A stretch of DNA of 64,000 bases, from positions 53,369,594-53,433,593 of the forward strand of contig JAFMSR010000002.1 in NCBI GenBank assembly GCA_022818135.1. Reading direction: 5' to 3'. The position numbers and the translations under genes were made by a program. Numbering within the stretch: the first letter of the stretch is position 1; each line of letters begins with the position of its first letter. This document shows positions 1 to 14,100 of the stretch, piece after piece. Source of the stretch: Saxidomus purpurata (taxonomy: Eukaryota; Mollusca; Bivalvia; Venerida; Veneridae). Below the pieces are notes generated by a model. The model saw only the letters and a program-made list of their open reading frames with translations, searched no databases and had not been told where the DNA came from.

Positions 1-192
1 TAGATTATAATCTGTTAATGTCCATCAATGCAAAATTGAGATAGGGGCTGAAAGGGTCTGCGTATAGTAGAAATAATGAAACAGTAACTATATATCTAGC
101 CTTACAGACGTTCACAAATATATGATCGCATTGGGCCATTCCGGACGTAGCGTTTTTATATCCATTTTCATTCACTCACATATATATTCCAG

Positions 193-1326
193 AGTTGGCT
201 ACACCAGCATCTTGCCGTCGTGATTATACCATCGTGTGTTGCTTTTATTTTGATCATCTTTGTTGTTGTCGTTGTTGTCGCACGTAAAAGGTAATAAAAT
301 AACTTGCTATTGTACACATGGACACTACTTAATAATGTTAAAAAGGGAAGAAAACTCTTTGTCTACATTTGTAATTATGATATTTTATGATTTACACAAA
401 TATAGAAATATTAGCAGTGAGATAAAATAATCTATATCTCACAGTACCTGCACTCAGTGCCCTGAATCATTGATCTATGATAAATTAGGGGCCTACATGT
501 ATGTATACAGGCCTACACCTTTCCAAGTAATCTATTTATTAGCGACCAAGAGTTGCGTCTCTGTTTATACTCGCAGATCCGGACAAATGCATGCATTTCA
601 GTAATTTTGCCCGTGTATCTTTTCTCACTTTTTAGATGACACAAGCACTACTATAGTATTCAAAAAAAAACTAGAAAAAACAACGCATTTAGTATACTAA
701 GATAAAACTATTTATTTGTTTCCTGTATTATGATAAGATAATTAGAGGAATATTTTAAGGACGAAAATATCAAATACAAATTCTATTAAATTTCCTGAAT
801 AATTTAGACCTTGTGTGTTTGGCAGGAATTAACCTAATATGTTTCATATGTCAGTAAGGAATATGTTTATTTATTCTATATGATGCGACACCAATAATTA
901 TATTTTCTGAACAGAGTGCTTCTGACTCCTAACCTGGGGGTCGCGGGTTTGAATCCCGTCGACGTAATTCGACCGAAACTAACTTTCATAGTCCCTTTTT
1001 TCGACGCGAGGACTAGTCAAAACTCTAAGAAACAGTCATTAAGAGCAGTTGATTTGAGTTGAAAGAACTTAATTCTTTAATCGATATAAAATAAATAAAT
1101 TTAAACTAACTAAAATATAGAGAATCAACAGTTATCTGCCTTTAACATTTTCATCATTCTGTTTTCTATTTTTAGGTCTGCAGATCCATCAAAGAACGAA
1201 AAGAAAAGACCTGTCACATCTGGTACAAAGAACGAAAAGAAGTGTCCTCCGCCACCTTACAGCGTTGAAAACCCAGCATACGATTTTGAAACAAACGCTG
1301 TAATGGATGGTTATACCATGCCGTAA
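193..1326 (+). CDS. 3' end of a single-pass membrane protein gene (two exons: 193-290 and 1176-1326)
   Basis: The first exon follows a ttccag acceptor and ends before gtaata. It encodes a strongly hydrophobic stretch with a run of six Val closed by ARKR, a typical transmembrane helix plus stop-transfer. The second exon follows tttttag and supplies about 49 residues of Lys-rich tail ending ...GYTMP and a TAA stop at 1324-1326. The phase-2 junction restores an Arg codon (AG/G). The tail carries PPPPY, a possible WW-domain ligand, and NPAY, a possible PTB or endocytic motif. Upstream exons lie outside the window, so the extracellular part and family are unknown. The gene converges on receptor kinase gene A. 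The two exons and the reading frame are well supported; the functional reading of the tail motifs is inference. Confidence 0.75.
291..1175 (+). other. Intron between the two exons of the (+) membrane protein gene
   Basis: AT-rich intron with gt donor at 291 and ag acceptor at 1174-1175. It contains a tRNA-like SINE segment around 912-1060 and no other coding signal that I can support. Confidence 0.65.
912..1060 (+). mobile_element. tRNA-derived SINE fragment
   Basis: A pol III B-box-like sequence (gggtttgaatccc at 944-957) sits in a tRNA T-arm context and is followed by unrelated sequence, as in tRNA-derived SINEs. No complete cloverleaf is visible, so a functional tRNA is unlikely. Confidence 0.5.
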
Positions 1327-4075
1327 AACGTGACGAGTTGTCGTTATAGATTTCAACATAAAAACTGTGATCGAAAACATTTTGAAAAAAGTTACATTGC
1401 AATCAGTCATAAAAGCTTCAGAATTTGTTAGAATAATCAATTGATTTACTGATAGAATAATGATTGTGTTCGATTTACTCTAAACAGTGTTACGCCTTCT
1501 TTTCATAATAATGTCGTTTGTTCACAAAAAAGAGTTATAAGAAAGCCTTTTTTATTTTTTATAAATATCATTGAAGGGAAATACTTCGTTATGCTTATAA
1601 AATGTACATTAATTAACTTTGAAAAACCAAGGTTAGGAAAGTCTTTTCTACAAACAACGGCCGTTTTCGCCGGTAAGACATTTCTTAGTAATTAACAAGC
1701 TACGAGTAGTGACAGCAGCCAAGGTGGTCATGTGTCTTTAAGGACGAATATTATCAATAATTTTAACTATGATCAAAGATCAAAATGTTGTACTCTTATC
1801 ATGGCGAAATAGTGTTTATGTTTTATTCGCTCATTGGACTGGCAGTACGTATATTACACACATTACTGAACATGTTGCAAAATGTTTTTATAAGTCGTTA
1901 AACAATCAAGTGGCTGCGTCACTCGTGAAAATAACTACTTTTGGTGTTCACGAGTGAAATTATCGTGATATTACATCGATACCAACAATTTTTCTGTTTA
2001 TTTTATGTCTCAAACTCTACTTTTGTTCAGTTTGTTTCAAGACAATGTCAAAAGTCGCGGGAAACGTCATCAGAAAGTGTAACAAACATAACGTCATTTA
2101 AACGACGTCATCGGCGTATGGTTTCCGGCATTCATTACGGTCGTTACACTTTTTGGCGTTAATCCGGGTAACAGATTTTGATAATTTTCACTGAGTGGGT
2201 AGTGAGTTTATCGGGATATAATTCACCGTTATATTTCGATAATCCACCGAAAAACATGAAACAAAACGTTATTGCCGCCAATCATTACGTAATTTACGTT
2301 ACAAACCGTTACTTAGCCAAATGTTTCAGTTACGCCAAAAGTTCTAAATATTGGCGTAAGTACGTTGTACCCCGATTGACTTCACTGAAAGACACTGAAC
2401 CCGAAAATGCTGATGATATGCAAATGTAGACATTTTACTGATCACTCACGTGTGGTTTCGTTGAAATGCTAACAGTGATATAAAAATATCACAGAAATCG
2501 TGAAATTAGATATACCAAGGGCGATAATTGCGCCTAAAATGGACAACAAGGCTGATCACTCTTGTGAATGTTGGTTGAAATCCACCCAGGAGTGTAAGAG
2601 GAGTGTACCAAAGTAAGAGGAGTGTAAGATGATTGCGCAGACAAACTTTGTGACATCCATCCCAAAATATCTCCCCATAAATATCTATATACATATTGAA
2701 TACGGGTCTTAAAATGTTTACTTATCAGCGTGTCATGTACATTTATTAAGTCCTGAGCAAGAGTTTGATTCAAAATAATGTATAAAACAAGATTCTAAAG
2801 CAGCGTGATTATTTATTATGATATCAAACATTTACACATTACACATAGAAACAGTACAAATGGTTCTAACCAGTTTATATAACAGTAAAAAAAGCTGAGA
2901 ATAAAAATGTCTGATCCACAGAGGCTTAAATGACCGTTTTGAATGGTGGTCTTTATTCGCACGTGCTTCAACTGTTCAAAATACGGAGGTCAAAAAGTGG
3001 GAGACCATCATGTAAATAATAGTAGTTACTAATAATAATAGTAATGGTACTAATCAATAACTATCATCGACAGCGTCATCATTATCACCGATAAGGCCTT
3101 TTATATCATGGAACCGTAATTTTATGCAATAATTTATATCGTTCTCCGCTATGCAGTTACAAAAATGGTGAAATACCGGTATTAACCAACATGAATATGA
3201 TGTATTTTTTGTAAATCACATAGAAATCGAATGTTTTTTGCAAAACACCATTTTGACAAAGTGGTCATTAAAAGAGCAGCTACACTTACATGCATTCTTC
3301 CATTTGAACTGAAGTATATTATATCCACAGAGACACATAGATTATAATTTCAAATATAGATCTCTGTTTGAATGATTTTTTTCATGGTAATATTACGCAG
3401 ACTGATCTGAAATTAACTACCTACTTGATAAAAATGTGTGCTGACTTTTTCTACGAATACATATAAGAAAAAAAGACAGAGAACATGTGCAGTTATTTTG
3501 CCATTGAGTATATAATACATCGAGCAGTGGTACAGCCCTTGACAATTTTAGAAGTGAGTGCATCCCCTCTAAAATATGCCCTTTCTAATATTTACACATC
3601 CTCATGCATCAGTGGTTTGCCAACCTTTCAGACAAACGAAATTATGTAACGAATGCTCTGGACGTACGAGAATGATATTTACACCTCCCTCCTCAAAATT
3701 TTAAATACTGTCTTTAAAACTTGTCACCAGTTTTATAATCAATAGCAAAATTTCCTTCTGAACAACATAGAAGCTAAACATATAAAACAGTCTTGTTCAC
3801 AAAATGGATAATTAAAGCAATATAATGAAATTAAGAAGAACAGAACGAAAGATGATTAACTTACTCACTTTCACAATTTCTTTACAAGCTATGCGTAATT
3901 ATCTAACTTTTGACTAAAATTTTGAAAACTTCTTTCTTTGTCATCGGGTTACATTAACCTTAAGACTGAAAAATGTCTAGTATACTGTCACTTATTTGTT
4001 TAATGTATGTACATATACCAATCAAAACTTCTAACGCACCATTTGCATTTTTCGTTCTTTATTTACACATCAATC

Positions 4076-4381
4076 CTTCCGTATAAATCAGCTTATTTTT
4101 AGCTATGGATGCACGAAAGCTATCACGTCTTGCATTTATGAAGACTTCATTACATGAATTTCAAAATGATCGAATGGACACATTTCATATATGCGGAAGA
4201 GAATTTTAAGAGTGGGTTTCCCAAGGGGGTTTAAATGTTTAATTAAAATTATCAGCCAAAGGATTTGAACCACTCGATCATTTTGAAATTCATGTAACGG
4301 AAGTATTTACCCAGTGTCTTCATAAAGCCAAGATGTGATAGCTTTCGTGCACCGATAGCTTAAGCCGATTTATTTCGAAGT
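4076..4381. mobile_element. Foldback (long terminal inverted repeat) element
   Basis: About 100-base arms at 4076-4178 and 4271-4381 are imperfect reverse complements, sharing for example gatcattttgaaattcatg and gtgatagctttcgtgca. They enclose a loop of about 90 bases. A diverged counterpart lies at about 53.86-54.13 kb, so the insertion predates the duplication. Confidence 0.65.
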
Positions 4382-4424
4382 AATATATTTTAGTTGATAA
4401 GAAGACGAATTCCTACAAAAAATA

Positions 4425-4582
4425 CGGTAAATTCCCTATACATTGTATAACGAACTCCCTATGACTATTTAAAGATGTTCTTTATATCCGGCGTACGTTG
4501 TATCAAGGAGAAAATCGGACGTAGAAAATGTATTCCTTATACCCGGAATTTCGCTTTATACGGAGTCGTTATCGAGCAGTTT
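4425..4582. mobile_element. Palindromic MITE, 'ttcgctatatccggagtcgt' family, copy 1
   Basis: A foldback of about 150 bp has ends reading tataacgaactcc and ggagtcgttat and an internal 'atatccgg' motif. Related copies lie at about 16.29, 18.82, 30.13, 43.62 and 54.23 kb. Confidence 0.55.
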
Positions 4583-5053
4583 AATGCAGAAAACAATTTA
4601 TAGTAATAATGTTTATAATAATAATGATAATATCTTTACATAAAGAAGGTTTACACATAAAGCCATGCTCAAAACCTACAAAACTTATTTACAATGTCGC
4701 CTACTAGAAAAGAAACAAAAGTTCAATTAAAGACAAAAAAAAATGGTATTTGAAACAACAATATACATTTACACATAAAGACATTCTATCCCGACAAACA
4801 CTCGTCATTACCCCAATATATTCTATGAAAAGTGAAATTATAATTATCAATCATACAGAACACAGTCCTTTTCTACTACACAAGTTAAGCATTACAACAC
4901 AAGTTAAGCAACACTCATCTCATATTTTGGTTTGCTCTATCATATGCACACAATCGTTCATACTCAAACAATGTTTCAACAGTTTTTTCCCATCAAATAT
5001 TGTTAGATATATGTTTGTTCACTGGTTATTGTGAACAATCAAACTGTGGGTGA

Positions 5054-5186
5054 CTATCGCTTGTAAAAGTAATAGTCGTCCCCAGGTGAAGCTACAAACA
5101 AGTTATCCAGTTCTTCTCTGATTTTCGCGAACTTTGGTCTCTTCCGGGCTTCGTACGACCAACACTTCTTCATTTCAGCGTACCAC
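5054..5186 (-). CDS. Gene A exon 30: kinase C-lobe end and C-terminus
   Basis: Encodes WYAEMKKCW, the conserved C-lobe 'M..CW' region, then KRPKF and a short tail ending DYYFYKR. The stop codon complement is at 5054-5056, and the acceptor attgacag lies just above 5186. The tail after the kinase fold is only about 15 residues, with Tyr residues close to the end. Confidence 0.92.
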
Positions 5187-8100
5187 CTGTCAATAATGAA
5201 ATATAAGAAAGAATGTGTCAGGATCACTTCTCATTCTCTATAGGGACATTAACACGCGTGTCAAGAATAGTTCAGCTATTTACAAGCGGGTAGTTTACCT
5301 AACCATAGTTTCGTCCGTGAGAAAGTACCAACTTTGTTAGATGTAGGATGATATCTGGCCCCGTGCTTATAGATAGATAGATAGATTTATTTCGGTAAAA
5401 ATGTACATAAAACATAGCATAATCAATGAGATGCATATGCTAAAACAAATAACAAACACAGTGACATACTAATTGAGCCACGTAGAGCACACAAATACCA
5501 GGGATAACACAACAAAGGGGAAAAGAAGCTTTCCTCTTAATATTTCCATAGTGGTCCCTGCTACTTGTGGCCTGACACAGAAAGTCATGTATACACATTT
5601 AAATTATTGAATATCAATATTGTAAAAGATTATTTTGAATACATACATGTGTATTTATATATAAGTTTCTTGAGCACACTCTCATGCTAATCATAAAACC
5701 AGGCTCAAGTAATATGAAGTAAAAGTAAAGTTACATTCCAAATCAGGTTCCATGACAATAATCAAAAGCTCTGTTCTTGAGCTTATGTATCTTTATACTA
5801 AACTCCAATTTGTAAATAAATGTAACTTGACTTGACTTCATATAAATTTGACTTGACTTCATATAACTTTGACTTGACTTCATATAACTTGCGCATGAGT
5901 TCGTGCTGAGCCTGAGATTGTGCTGAAGAAACTTTTATACGCACGGGGCCATGCCTTGAACCTTTGACCCTCAATTAGTGAGAGGTAAAGTGATCTTAAC
6001 AAGAGCAATGTTAGACATGCCCCCCCCCCCCCGCCCCCCCCCCTCGCCGAGTACTCTTTCTATGACCAAGAAATTCAAGATGAGAGAAATAGACATGATT
6101 TGATTGTGGGATACTTAGGTATGTATTTTCCATCATTGTACTGTATCACTGTATGAAGTTTCAAGTAATTCCCATGAGTACTTTTGGAGATATGCTACGG
6201 ACAAGATTATGCTCTGTACAAGATTAAGCAATAAAGGGAGACAATAAAAAACCAGCACATAGTTATTGTACTTAAACAATGAGTGTTCCCTCTCTTTATT
6301 GACAATTTGAATAAATTTCCTTTATTAGTTTTCGAGTTATGTTCAAGACAAGAAAATATAATAAAGGGGGATAATTAAGAATAGGCAAGATGCACTTAGT
6401 GTTCTTGTGTATTGCACTTTCCATCTTTGTGCTCTATAACTGTATAAAAATTCAATTTATTCCCGTCCGTACTTGTGGTGTAATGCTCCGGACAAAAAAA
6501 ATAAAGAAATATATCAAAGGGTACTTTTGGAGTCATGCTCTGAACAAGAAAAAACAAGAAAATGTAACAAAGGGGATAATTCAAAATGTAGGCAAAATAG
6601 AGTTATGGTTCCTAGGCACTGCACTTTCCCACAAGGCGGGTGTTTTCAAATCTTACTGCGCTTGGATAATAGCAACCTAATTTGTAATAGTATTATACCC
6701 GGTCTAGGTCACCTGCATCCAATGTCGGTCTTTCTTGATATAGAAAAGCAAACTTTACGGTAGAGCAAATATTTATTCTTCCATTAACAGCAAACTTATT
6801 TTAGGTCTGAACACAAACTCCAAAAACTGTAAGAGAACTTACGTGTTGTCACACTGTTCGGGTTTGGCAAGTCTTTCCCCTTTCTTCAGTCTGCTCGGAA
6901 GATCCGTACCTTTTCCTGAATACGGGGTCTCCCCTGACAATAGAAGAGCGTTTCATTACCATCTGACATACATCTTAAAAAGTTTTTCACATTTTATAGC
7001 AGTTGTCGATGTTATAAGCCGATCCTAGATGTGTAATGCACCCCAACGCTCTTGACGGCAATGGATTTTGTCTTTGTGAATCTTTACAGTCATTCACTGC
7101 ACATACCACTATTTAAATAATACTAGTAACCTTTTCATCGAGCACCAGGCACTACCCAAACTGAAAAATGGGCCAATAATTTCAGATATTAAGAATGGTA
7201 AGTGTAAATGTTTCCCGGAAAAACAAGAAACAATCTACTGAAAATGTTTTTACTAACCAAGAGAAAATATTTCCCAGAGGACGACAGCATAAGACCATAC
7301 GTCACTCTGCTCCGTGGCGTCTTTTGTAGATTCCATGCACTCAGGTGCCACCCACTTAATAGGTATGCGCTCCTGTAGTGAAATTATAAATTTGTCTGTA
7401 CACAATTTGTATGTGTCGTCACAATATCCTGGTACTTAATTGTCTTGTACCATTTTGAATGGTAAGCTAATCCAGTAAATATCGATATAAACATGCAGTC
7501 TATTAAATGTTTTAATCATTGTTACGATGCTAATGCACAAGTCTGGATACAATGAGGTGCTCTCGGACAATTTCCAAATTGTATATATCAAAGTCGCTGA
7601 AAGATGTTGACAATGTACAGATATATATGTACCTTTTTTCCTTTTTCTGCGTCTCCTCCGTCCTCTTCAGAGGGTTGGGGTCCAAATCCAGAAATCTTCA
7701 CTTCGTTCAGAAAATTCAGAAGAATGTTCCGACACGCCAGACGCCGATGGACAATCTGAATGGACAAATTCGACCAATATAGGTAAATGTATATATTTGA
7801 CAACAATAAATACAGAACATCAAAATGATACATTTTACTTACGAAGCTTTTTTAAAAACATCATTACATGTTATATACATCATGTCAGGCTATTTTAACA
7901 TTTTACTACGAACATAGTACAAATCATTTCATGCCTTGAATGGTTTTAGGCTCCATATACCAAATGTATTTATACATTTGTTATGCTTGTGCTTGTAATT
8001 GTCTCTGAAGATATGTACGATCAACATACGTTCATATTAGAACCCGGGACATGTCGTTCAGCAGACGAACGCCCTAAATATTGAGCTACCGAGTTATGAA

Positions 8101-11100
8101 CGTTATTTATAATTATACATCTATACTAATAATGTGTAAAAGCTGAACTTGCACACTGTCTAGTGTCATTACCCCTTTTGCTGCAAGGTATTCCATCCCT
8201 TTAGCAATATCGAGTCCAAACCGGAACAAATTTTCTTGTAGGTCAATAGTCACGTTATTTTTGCGATCGGCTACGTAATCCCGCAATGTCCCATTTTCAC
8301 AGTATTCATAAATGATGAAAGGTCCCACTGTATGAAAGAAAAATAATCTGAATCACACTTTTAATATGATCAATCTATTTGAACTCCTTCCCTGCTGGAG
8401 CCAAATTATTTTGCCTCTGTGACCTGGGCAGATCATGACTGTCTTAGAAATTCACCAGGGTAGGGCTAAAGTCAAGGCCAGTATACCTGACAATCTTTTC
8501 AAAACCTTAAAGTGTCGAACTTTATTCAAACAACACTTCAAACAAAAATGTTCAGTAAACGTAGGATAATACGACAGTGAGCGATATGTGAGTTTATAAA
8601 GACTGCATTAGCAGACACACCCAGAGTATGCGCACAAGAAAATATTTTAATTATATAAAATTATAATAGCCAGTGTATATACTCAATAGACAGGTGCGAT
8701 TTGGTGCTTCTAGAATTAGAATGTCATGTGACAGAACTGATTCTGAATCGAACAGTTCTTGTTTCGGAATAAGCTAATCTCTTCAGAAAGGAGATAACCA
8801 AAAAGGTCAAAACTGTTTTTAAAGATTACAGCACTAGTGATAAAATGTATCAATCTAATAAAATAAAAATATGCCCAAAATTTCGTTTCCACATGCCAAC
8901 ACGTGACTACATAAATTCTGCTTGAAATCCGGAATTAAAGAAATTAATTCCGAGATGTAAAAATACTTAATCGAACGCACCAGAAATGCTTCTAGAAATC
9001 AATTCTCATTTCAGAACTACCAAAACCAACCGTTTTCCGGAATCGACGGCATTAATTCCGAGAAGCAAAAAGGCTTAATCGAACGTTTCTGAAGTGCTTC
9101 TATGAATCAATTCCCAATTCAGAACTACCAAATCGTACCCGTCTAATAAGATGTGACCGCTTAACCCCTGTTATTGTCATATCAGCCTAATTGTACTGTG
9201 AACATGTGTCCGAAAGCACGTGCTTGCTTTAAGTAGTTACAAAAAAATATATAATAATTATCGGTAACCTACTTGTATCATCAGAAACCACAGCCCCGAT
9301 AAATTTAAGGATATTCGGATGTTCTCCTACTTTCTCGCCACTGAAGTTGATCTTGGCCTTCATAAGTAGCTCATCTTCCGGTGTGAAACTCTCTGTGAAG
9401 GTAAGAATACAAAGGTTTCATAACTATTCATTATAAATTAACAATGACAAAGCCTTCTTATGTCATTTCATTTATCATAGATAATCTTTAAATTACACTA
9501 TATTGCTATATTAGAAAATATTATATGGATTAGAACAGAACATATATTTGAGCTCTTCCTCTACATATATGGATAAAAGTCAAATTACAACAATTTTGGT
9601 AAATGTACATTCAACAATAAATGTATATACAATATGACATTCACTACTGCAAGTTTTACCTAAACTATTTGTATTTATATCAATTTCATTAATCTTATTT
9701 TCATAATTATGGTAAAATGTTAAAGTCTTTAAATGAAAACATGACAATGCTAACTTCCTTTGATTGCTTCCCCATTTTACGTGTTTTTTTCAAATATAGA
9801 AATATGACAAAAAACTGCTTTCACGCTAATGAGTTAAAGAATGATTACATAAACTAAATTACTCTTGCTTAATTCAATTCATAGTTGTCGGCTCCACTTA
9901 ATCGTAATAAAGTTCCACGATGTCTTTAACAGTGATGCATATAGGATTAAATTACCTTTAAGAGTCTTAGCTACAACATAATCTCTCGACTGACTACCAG
10001 TTTTAAGCTTGGCTTTGTAGATATTTGCGAAGTGTCCATTCTTGAGCAACGATTTGAATACGACTTCATTCCTGTTTATATGCCATATTTGTGGAGCGCT
10101 CATGTCCATCCCACCATAAATGTACAATTCACTCTGTCGGTTCTTAAAGCAAGTCGAAACAAAAATGCAGATAACAATACATGCACAATAGAAAGAAAAC
10201 AAAATAGGCATCAGATTACCATGTTGTTTAGTTAAAACGATATGTTTTTCCTTTGGCATTGTGTTTCAGTTATTTACTGGCGGGTAGTTCAACTAACAAT
10301 CGTTTCTGTGAAGGACAAAAGCTAGACTTCAATCCTCCGTAAGAAACTGTAAACTTTATCAGATAATAAACTCCTGTTTGGTCACGAGGCTCGAACCTAA
10401 ACAATATTAAATATCGTCAAAAACAACAAGATCAAAACCTGGTACTAATGATGCTCTATATATTTAATGGCCTATCAATTAAGCACTGGTGAATATATTG
10501 TATGTGTTCATGGCATTTTATAACATTTCAAAAACAACAAGGCATTTCATTTCTTACATCATATTTTGCCGCTTTTGAAGTTGCAGGCCTTCTTTCACCT
10601 GAAGAAAAGTCAGCGCGTGACCTCCTAGCTTTCTGGGTTACAGCTCTCCGTACCGTCTGAACCCTCTGACCAGGATGAATAATTCCAAGTCTCATGAGAA
10701 CGATCACCGCAACAAGAGCACCCAAAACACCTGTTGTTCAAATCAACATTGAAGATTAAATAGTCTGAATCATCGTTAAAAATGCAACGGTAGCCAACAC
10801 GCCTATTTTTTTAAAATCACGATTAAAGATCAAACGATCTGAATCATCGCAATCAATACAATGATTTAGCTGATTGTTCATATTAGCGTTAATAATCAGA
10901 ATCACCACAACGATGTCGGAAACATCTATTGTTGAATAAGAAATAAAGGAAAGAAATCGTCGCAATAACTGTAACGACAGCTAAAGCACCTATAGTTTAA
11001 ATTACGATTTAAGATCAGAACCATGGCAATAAATGCAACGATAGATAAAACACATAGTGTTAAATTAGCATAAAGGAAATAATCGTCGCAAGAAGGGCAA

Positions 11101-14100
11101 GGCAGCAAAAGAACTCCATTTCTTTAAATAAGCGTTAAAGGTCAAAACAGTGATAGCTTAAACACCTATTCAAAATGCTTTCTATGAAAATTGTTTAACT
11201 AAGCAGCAAATATTATTGCTAATTTGCAGTTCAAACACCATCATTCTGTTTACGGCAAAATGGAACATGTAACTACTTCTTTAAACAATCCATTCCTGTG
11301 AAACATTGGAGCATTTAATATTTCAAGTTCCACTGATATGGAGCTTTCAACTTTACTTTTGGTTGGTCACATAAAAGGTGACATAATTTTATTTGTAAAA
11401 AAATATTTTCAGTCATAAAAAGTTTAACAGAGTCTCATAAAAAGTTGACCGTCATAAAATGATGCGCATGATCAAATTTTACAAATTTACTTACCAACGA
11501 TACTAACGACCACTCCAACAATCAATCCCGTGTTGTCAGTTGTTTCTGTACTATCTGCCGCTGTTCAGATAATAAAAATGGCAATATATGATACTTATAA
11601 AAATCGAAGTTTCATTTTAGTGGCAACACTGCTTTCAAACTCTCTTTTGAAATGTACTTCTAAGTTTATGTGGTAATTGTACATACTTTAGCCAGGCCTA
11701 CCGGTATATAAGGTATAATGAAAATTATCTGCTGTAAATTTGACCTTAAATTTTATTAAAATGAAAAATGTAAAAAACAAATCAATTAATAAATATTAAG
11801 ATATATTACTCAAGCAATGCTGCAAACACCAATGCAAAATAACTATAGTGCTGTTCAATTATTCCATATATATTACTGCCTGAAATAATTTCACAGATTT
11901 TTGTATCAAAACAAAGCGTTTTACCACAATTCACGTACTTGTCTTTGCATCCAGTGCTATCCCTGTTGATTGTACAGCAGACGAAGTTGGCAGTTTTATT
12001 CCAAGGGCAATTTCGTAGTCTGTTTCAGCATCCAGGCCGAGAATGTCAAAGTATTTACTTGTTCCAGATGCATAATACGTCTCCAGTTCAATTTTATCGT
12101 TTGCTTTCTACATAAACAGATACAAAAACGTATTCCCAGTCGTTTACATTTTGACCACAAATACTCATAAAAGAATATCATTATATTCAATTAAAGGAAT
12201 GAGAATAACGCATGTGGGTGTTGGATTCTCTGCTGTGATTGTTCATTAGAGAATCATGTATGAGGTTTGAATCAATTCTTGCCAAATAAATATTTTATTC
12301 CTGTGAAGTATCGTCCAGTGGTTGCTGCGAAATAGCACATCCAAACGAACGTCTCATGGTACACTTTATGTAATGAAAATTGCAAAGGGCCATCAACTAA
12401 ATTAAAAACATCCCCGGTTGAAAATCATGAATAGCTTAAGCTTTATACATCAGTTACGATGAATTCTGGCCTCTGGTTGCCTAGAAACAGCGCAGACAAG
12501 CATATCTTATGATGAAAAAGTCAATGGGACATAGCTAAATGAAAAATTATCTGGTCATTAAGTGACGACAACATTCATAACTAAGCTTGGTACGAATCAG
12601 TCCTGTGATGTTTCACTGAATTCCAGCCAGTTGTTGCCACAAACATCTTTATGTGTTTTGTATGAAAGAATCAAAGGACAGTAACTCAAAAAATATATAC
12701 AAGTACATTTATGTTTTTAAGGCTATGTAAAGCAAAACTTGATTCTAATCACTGCAGACCTACAGTTACATTGGATTCCGATCAGTGTTTACGGCAATTC
12801 TAGGGTAATTACTACTGAGTGTACTAATTAGCCACAGGTAATCCCATAATGCGACACATAAAGATGACACAGAATTCTCTAATTATACGCCCTTTATTCG
12901 TCACTGGATATGTGCTTGGAATTTAAGAGTGCACTTTAAAGGAAGACAAGTGCTAACACACTTACGTTCATTTGAAATAATGATAATTAAAATAATAATA
13001 ATTATTATTATGATAATAATCATAAAATGATAATGAATAATGATAAAATCTGTATTTCAAAAAGGTAACACAACTAGACATTTAAACAATTTGTATACGT
13101 ACATTATTGCGGCCTTCAGTAAATTACAGACAAATACTCGGTGCAAATTCGTACGCTTTTTGATTTACTTATTACCTTTCTAAAAAGAACTATGGCAATC
13201 TCAGCTCTTCCATAGCACGAGGATTTCTCTGGGAGATCCCAAGCAATACGGAATCCAGCTGAAGATAGTTTTTCAATTCGCATATTTTCCGGACCATTAT
13301 CTGAAATGGATTCGGAAAACGATAAGGGTTTTAATTCAGGCATTATACATCAGGAATCTTTAAGAAGTGCATTTATTTAATATTGAAATGATTTCCAAAA
13401 GCTGGCCCCAGAAACAAGTACAGTAAAAACACTAATTATCGTTGGAAACTAGTTTTCGTGGAATCTATGGTCGTAATAATTCACAAATTGAAAACTTTCA
13501 ATATGTGTCATGTAGCAGACCACGTTTTACTTTCGCGCTATTAACAACATAGATATAAGGTAGATGTGACATCAAGTTTAAAACTTTAATTGTAAACGGA
13601 TTTAAGCATTCTGCGCTTTAAGGCAGATTGATACCTAAGTAATAAAATACACTTACATTTTTCAAGCCCTTGCAGATTTTTTACTGGCCCAACCTGCAAT
13701 ACATCAACTTTTATACAATGTTCACATATAAATGATATCTATTTCCCTTGTTCTGAATCGTCAGCCGTCTAGATATGCTGATATGCGGTAAGGTAGCGCA
13801 CCATTTTCCTTAGTGGATGGGGTGCATGTTTTCTTTCTTTTTTTCTTTTAATATCATACTCTTTTCTCTTGGTTAGGATGTAATTATATTGTATTATATT
13901 TACACGAGTAGTTAATGTAAAGAAGAAAAAAAGATATTAGTGAATTATAATTAAAACAGATACATTTTGAAATGTGTTCTCGCTCGTTCAAGAACAAAGA
14001 CTGTGTTACAGTATCAGTGAAAATACTGGATCTAAACATAGTTTAACAAACATCAACAAACTCTTGTTTCATTTTACTATATCAAATACATACTTTGAAA

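Larger units (their letters stand above)
1327..5053. other. Intergenic region between converging genes (3' flanks)
   Basis: AT-rich sequence with no coding region that I can support. It holds the left part of the segmental duplication (from about 1530), a foldback element near 4.08-4.38 kb and a palindromic MITE at about 4.43-4.58 kb. The 3' UTR of gene A should lie directly below 5054, but no single polyadenylation signal could be fixed. Confidence 0.6.
5187..6842 (-). other. Gene A intron 29, rich in insertions
   Basis: Contains a copy-A-only retroposon-like insertion (about 5371-5661), a short 'cttgacttcatataa' tandem repeat (5826-5890), a poly-C tract (6020-6043) and a tandem repeat of about 130 bp (about 6100-6650). 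No exon seen. Confidence 0.7.

Noticed and set aside
1769..2429. Three consecutive short plus-strand frames
   Set aside because: They lie in 3' flank conserved as DNA in copy B, but the frames are not kept there and no domain is recognisable.
10143..10259. In-frame ATG and hydrophobic stretch in the intron just before exon 24, suggesting a kinase-only membrane-anchored isoform
   Set aside because: The extension is broken by a stop in copy B and there is no promoter signal; the sequence reads like ordinary intron.
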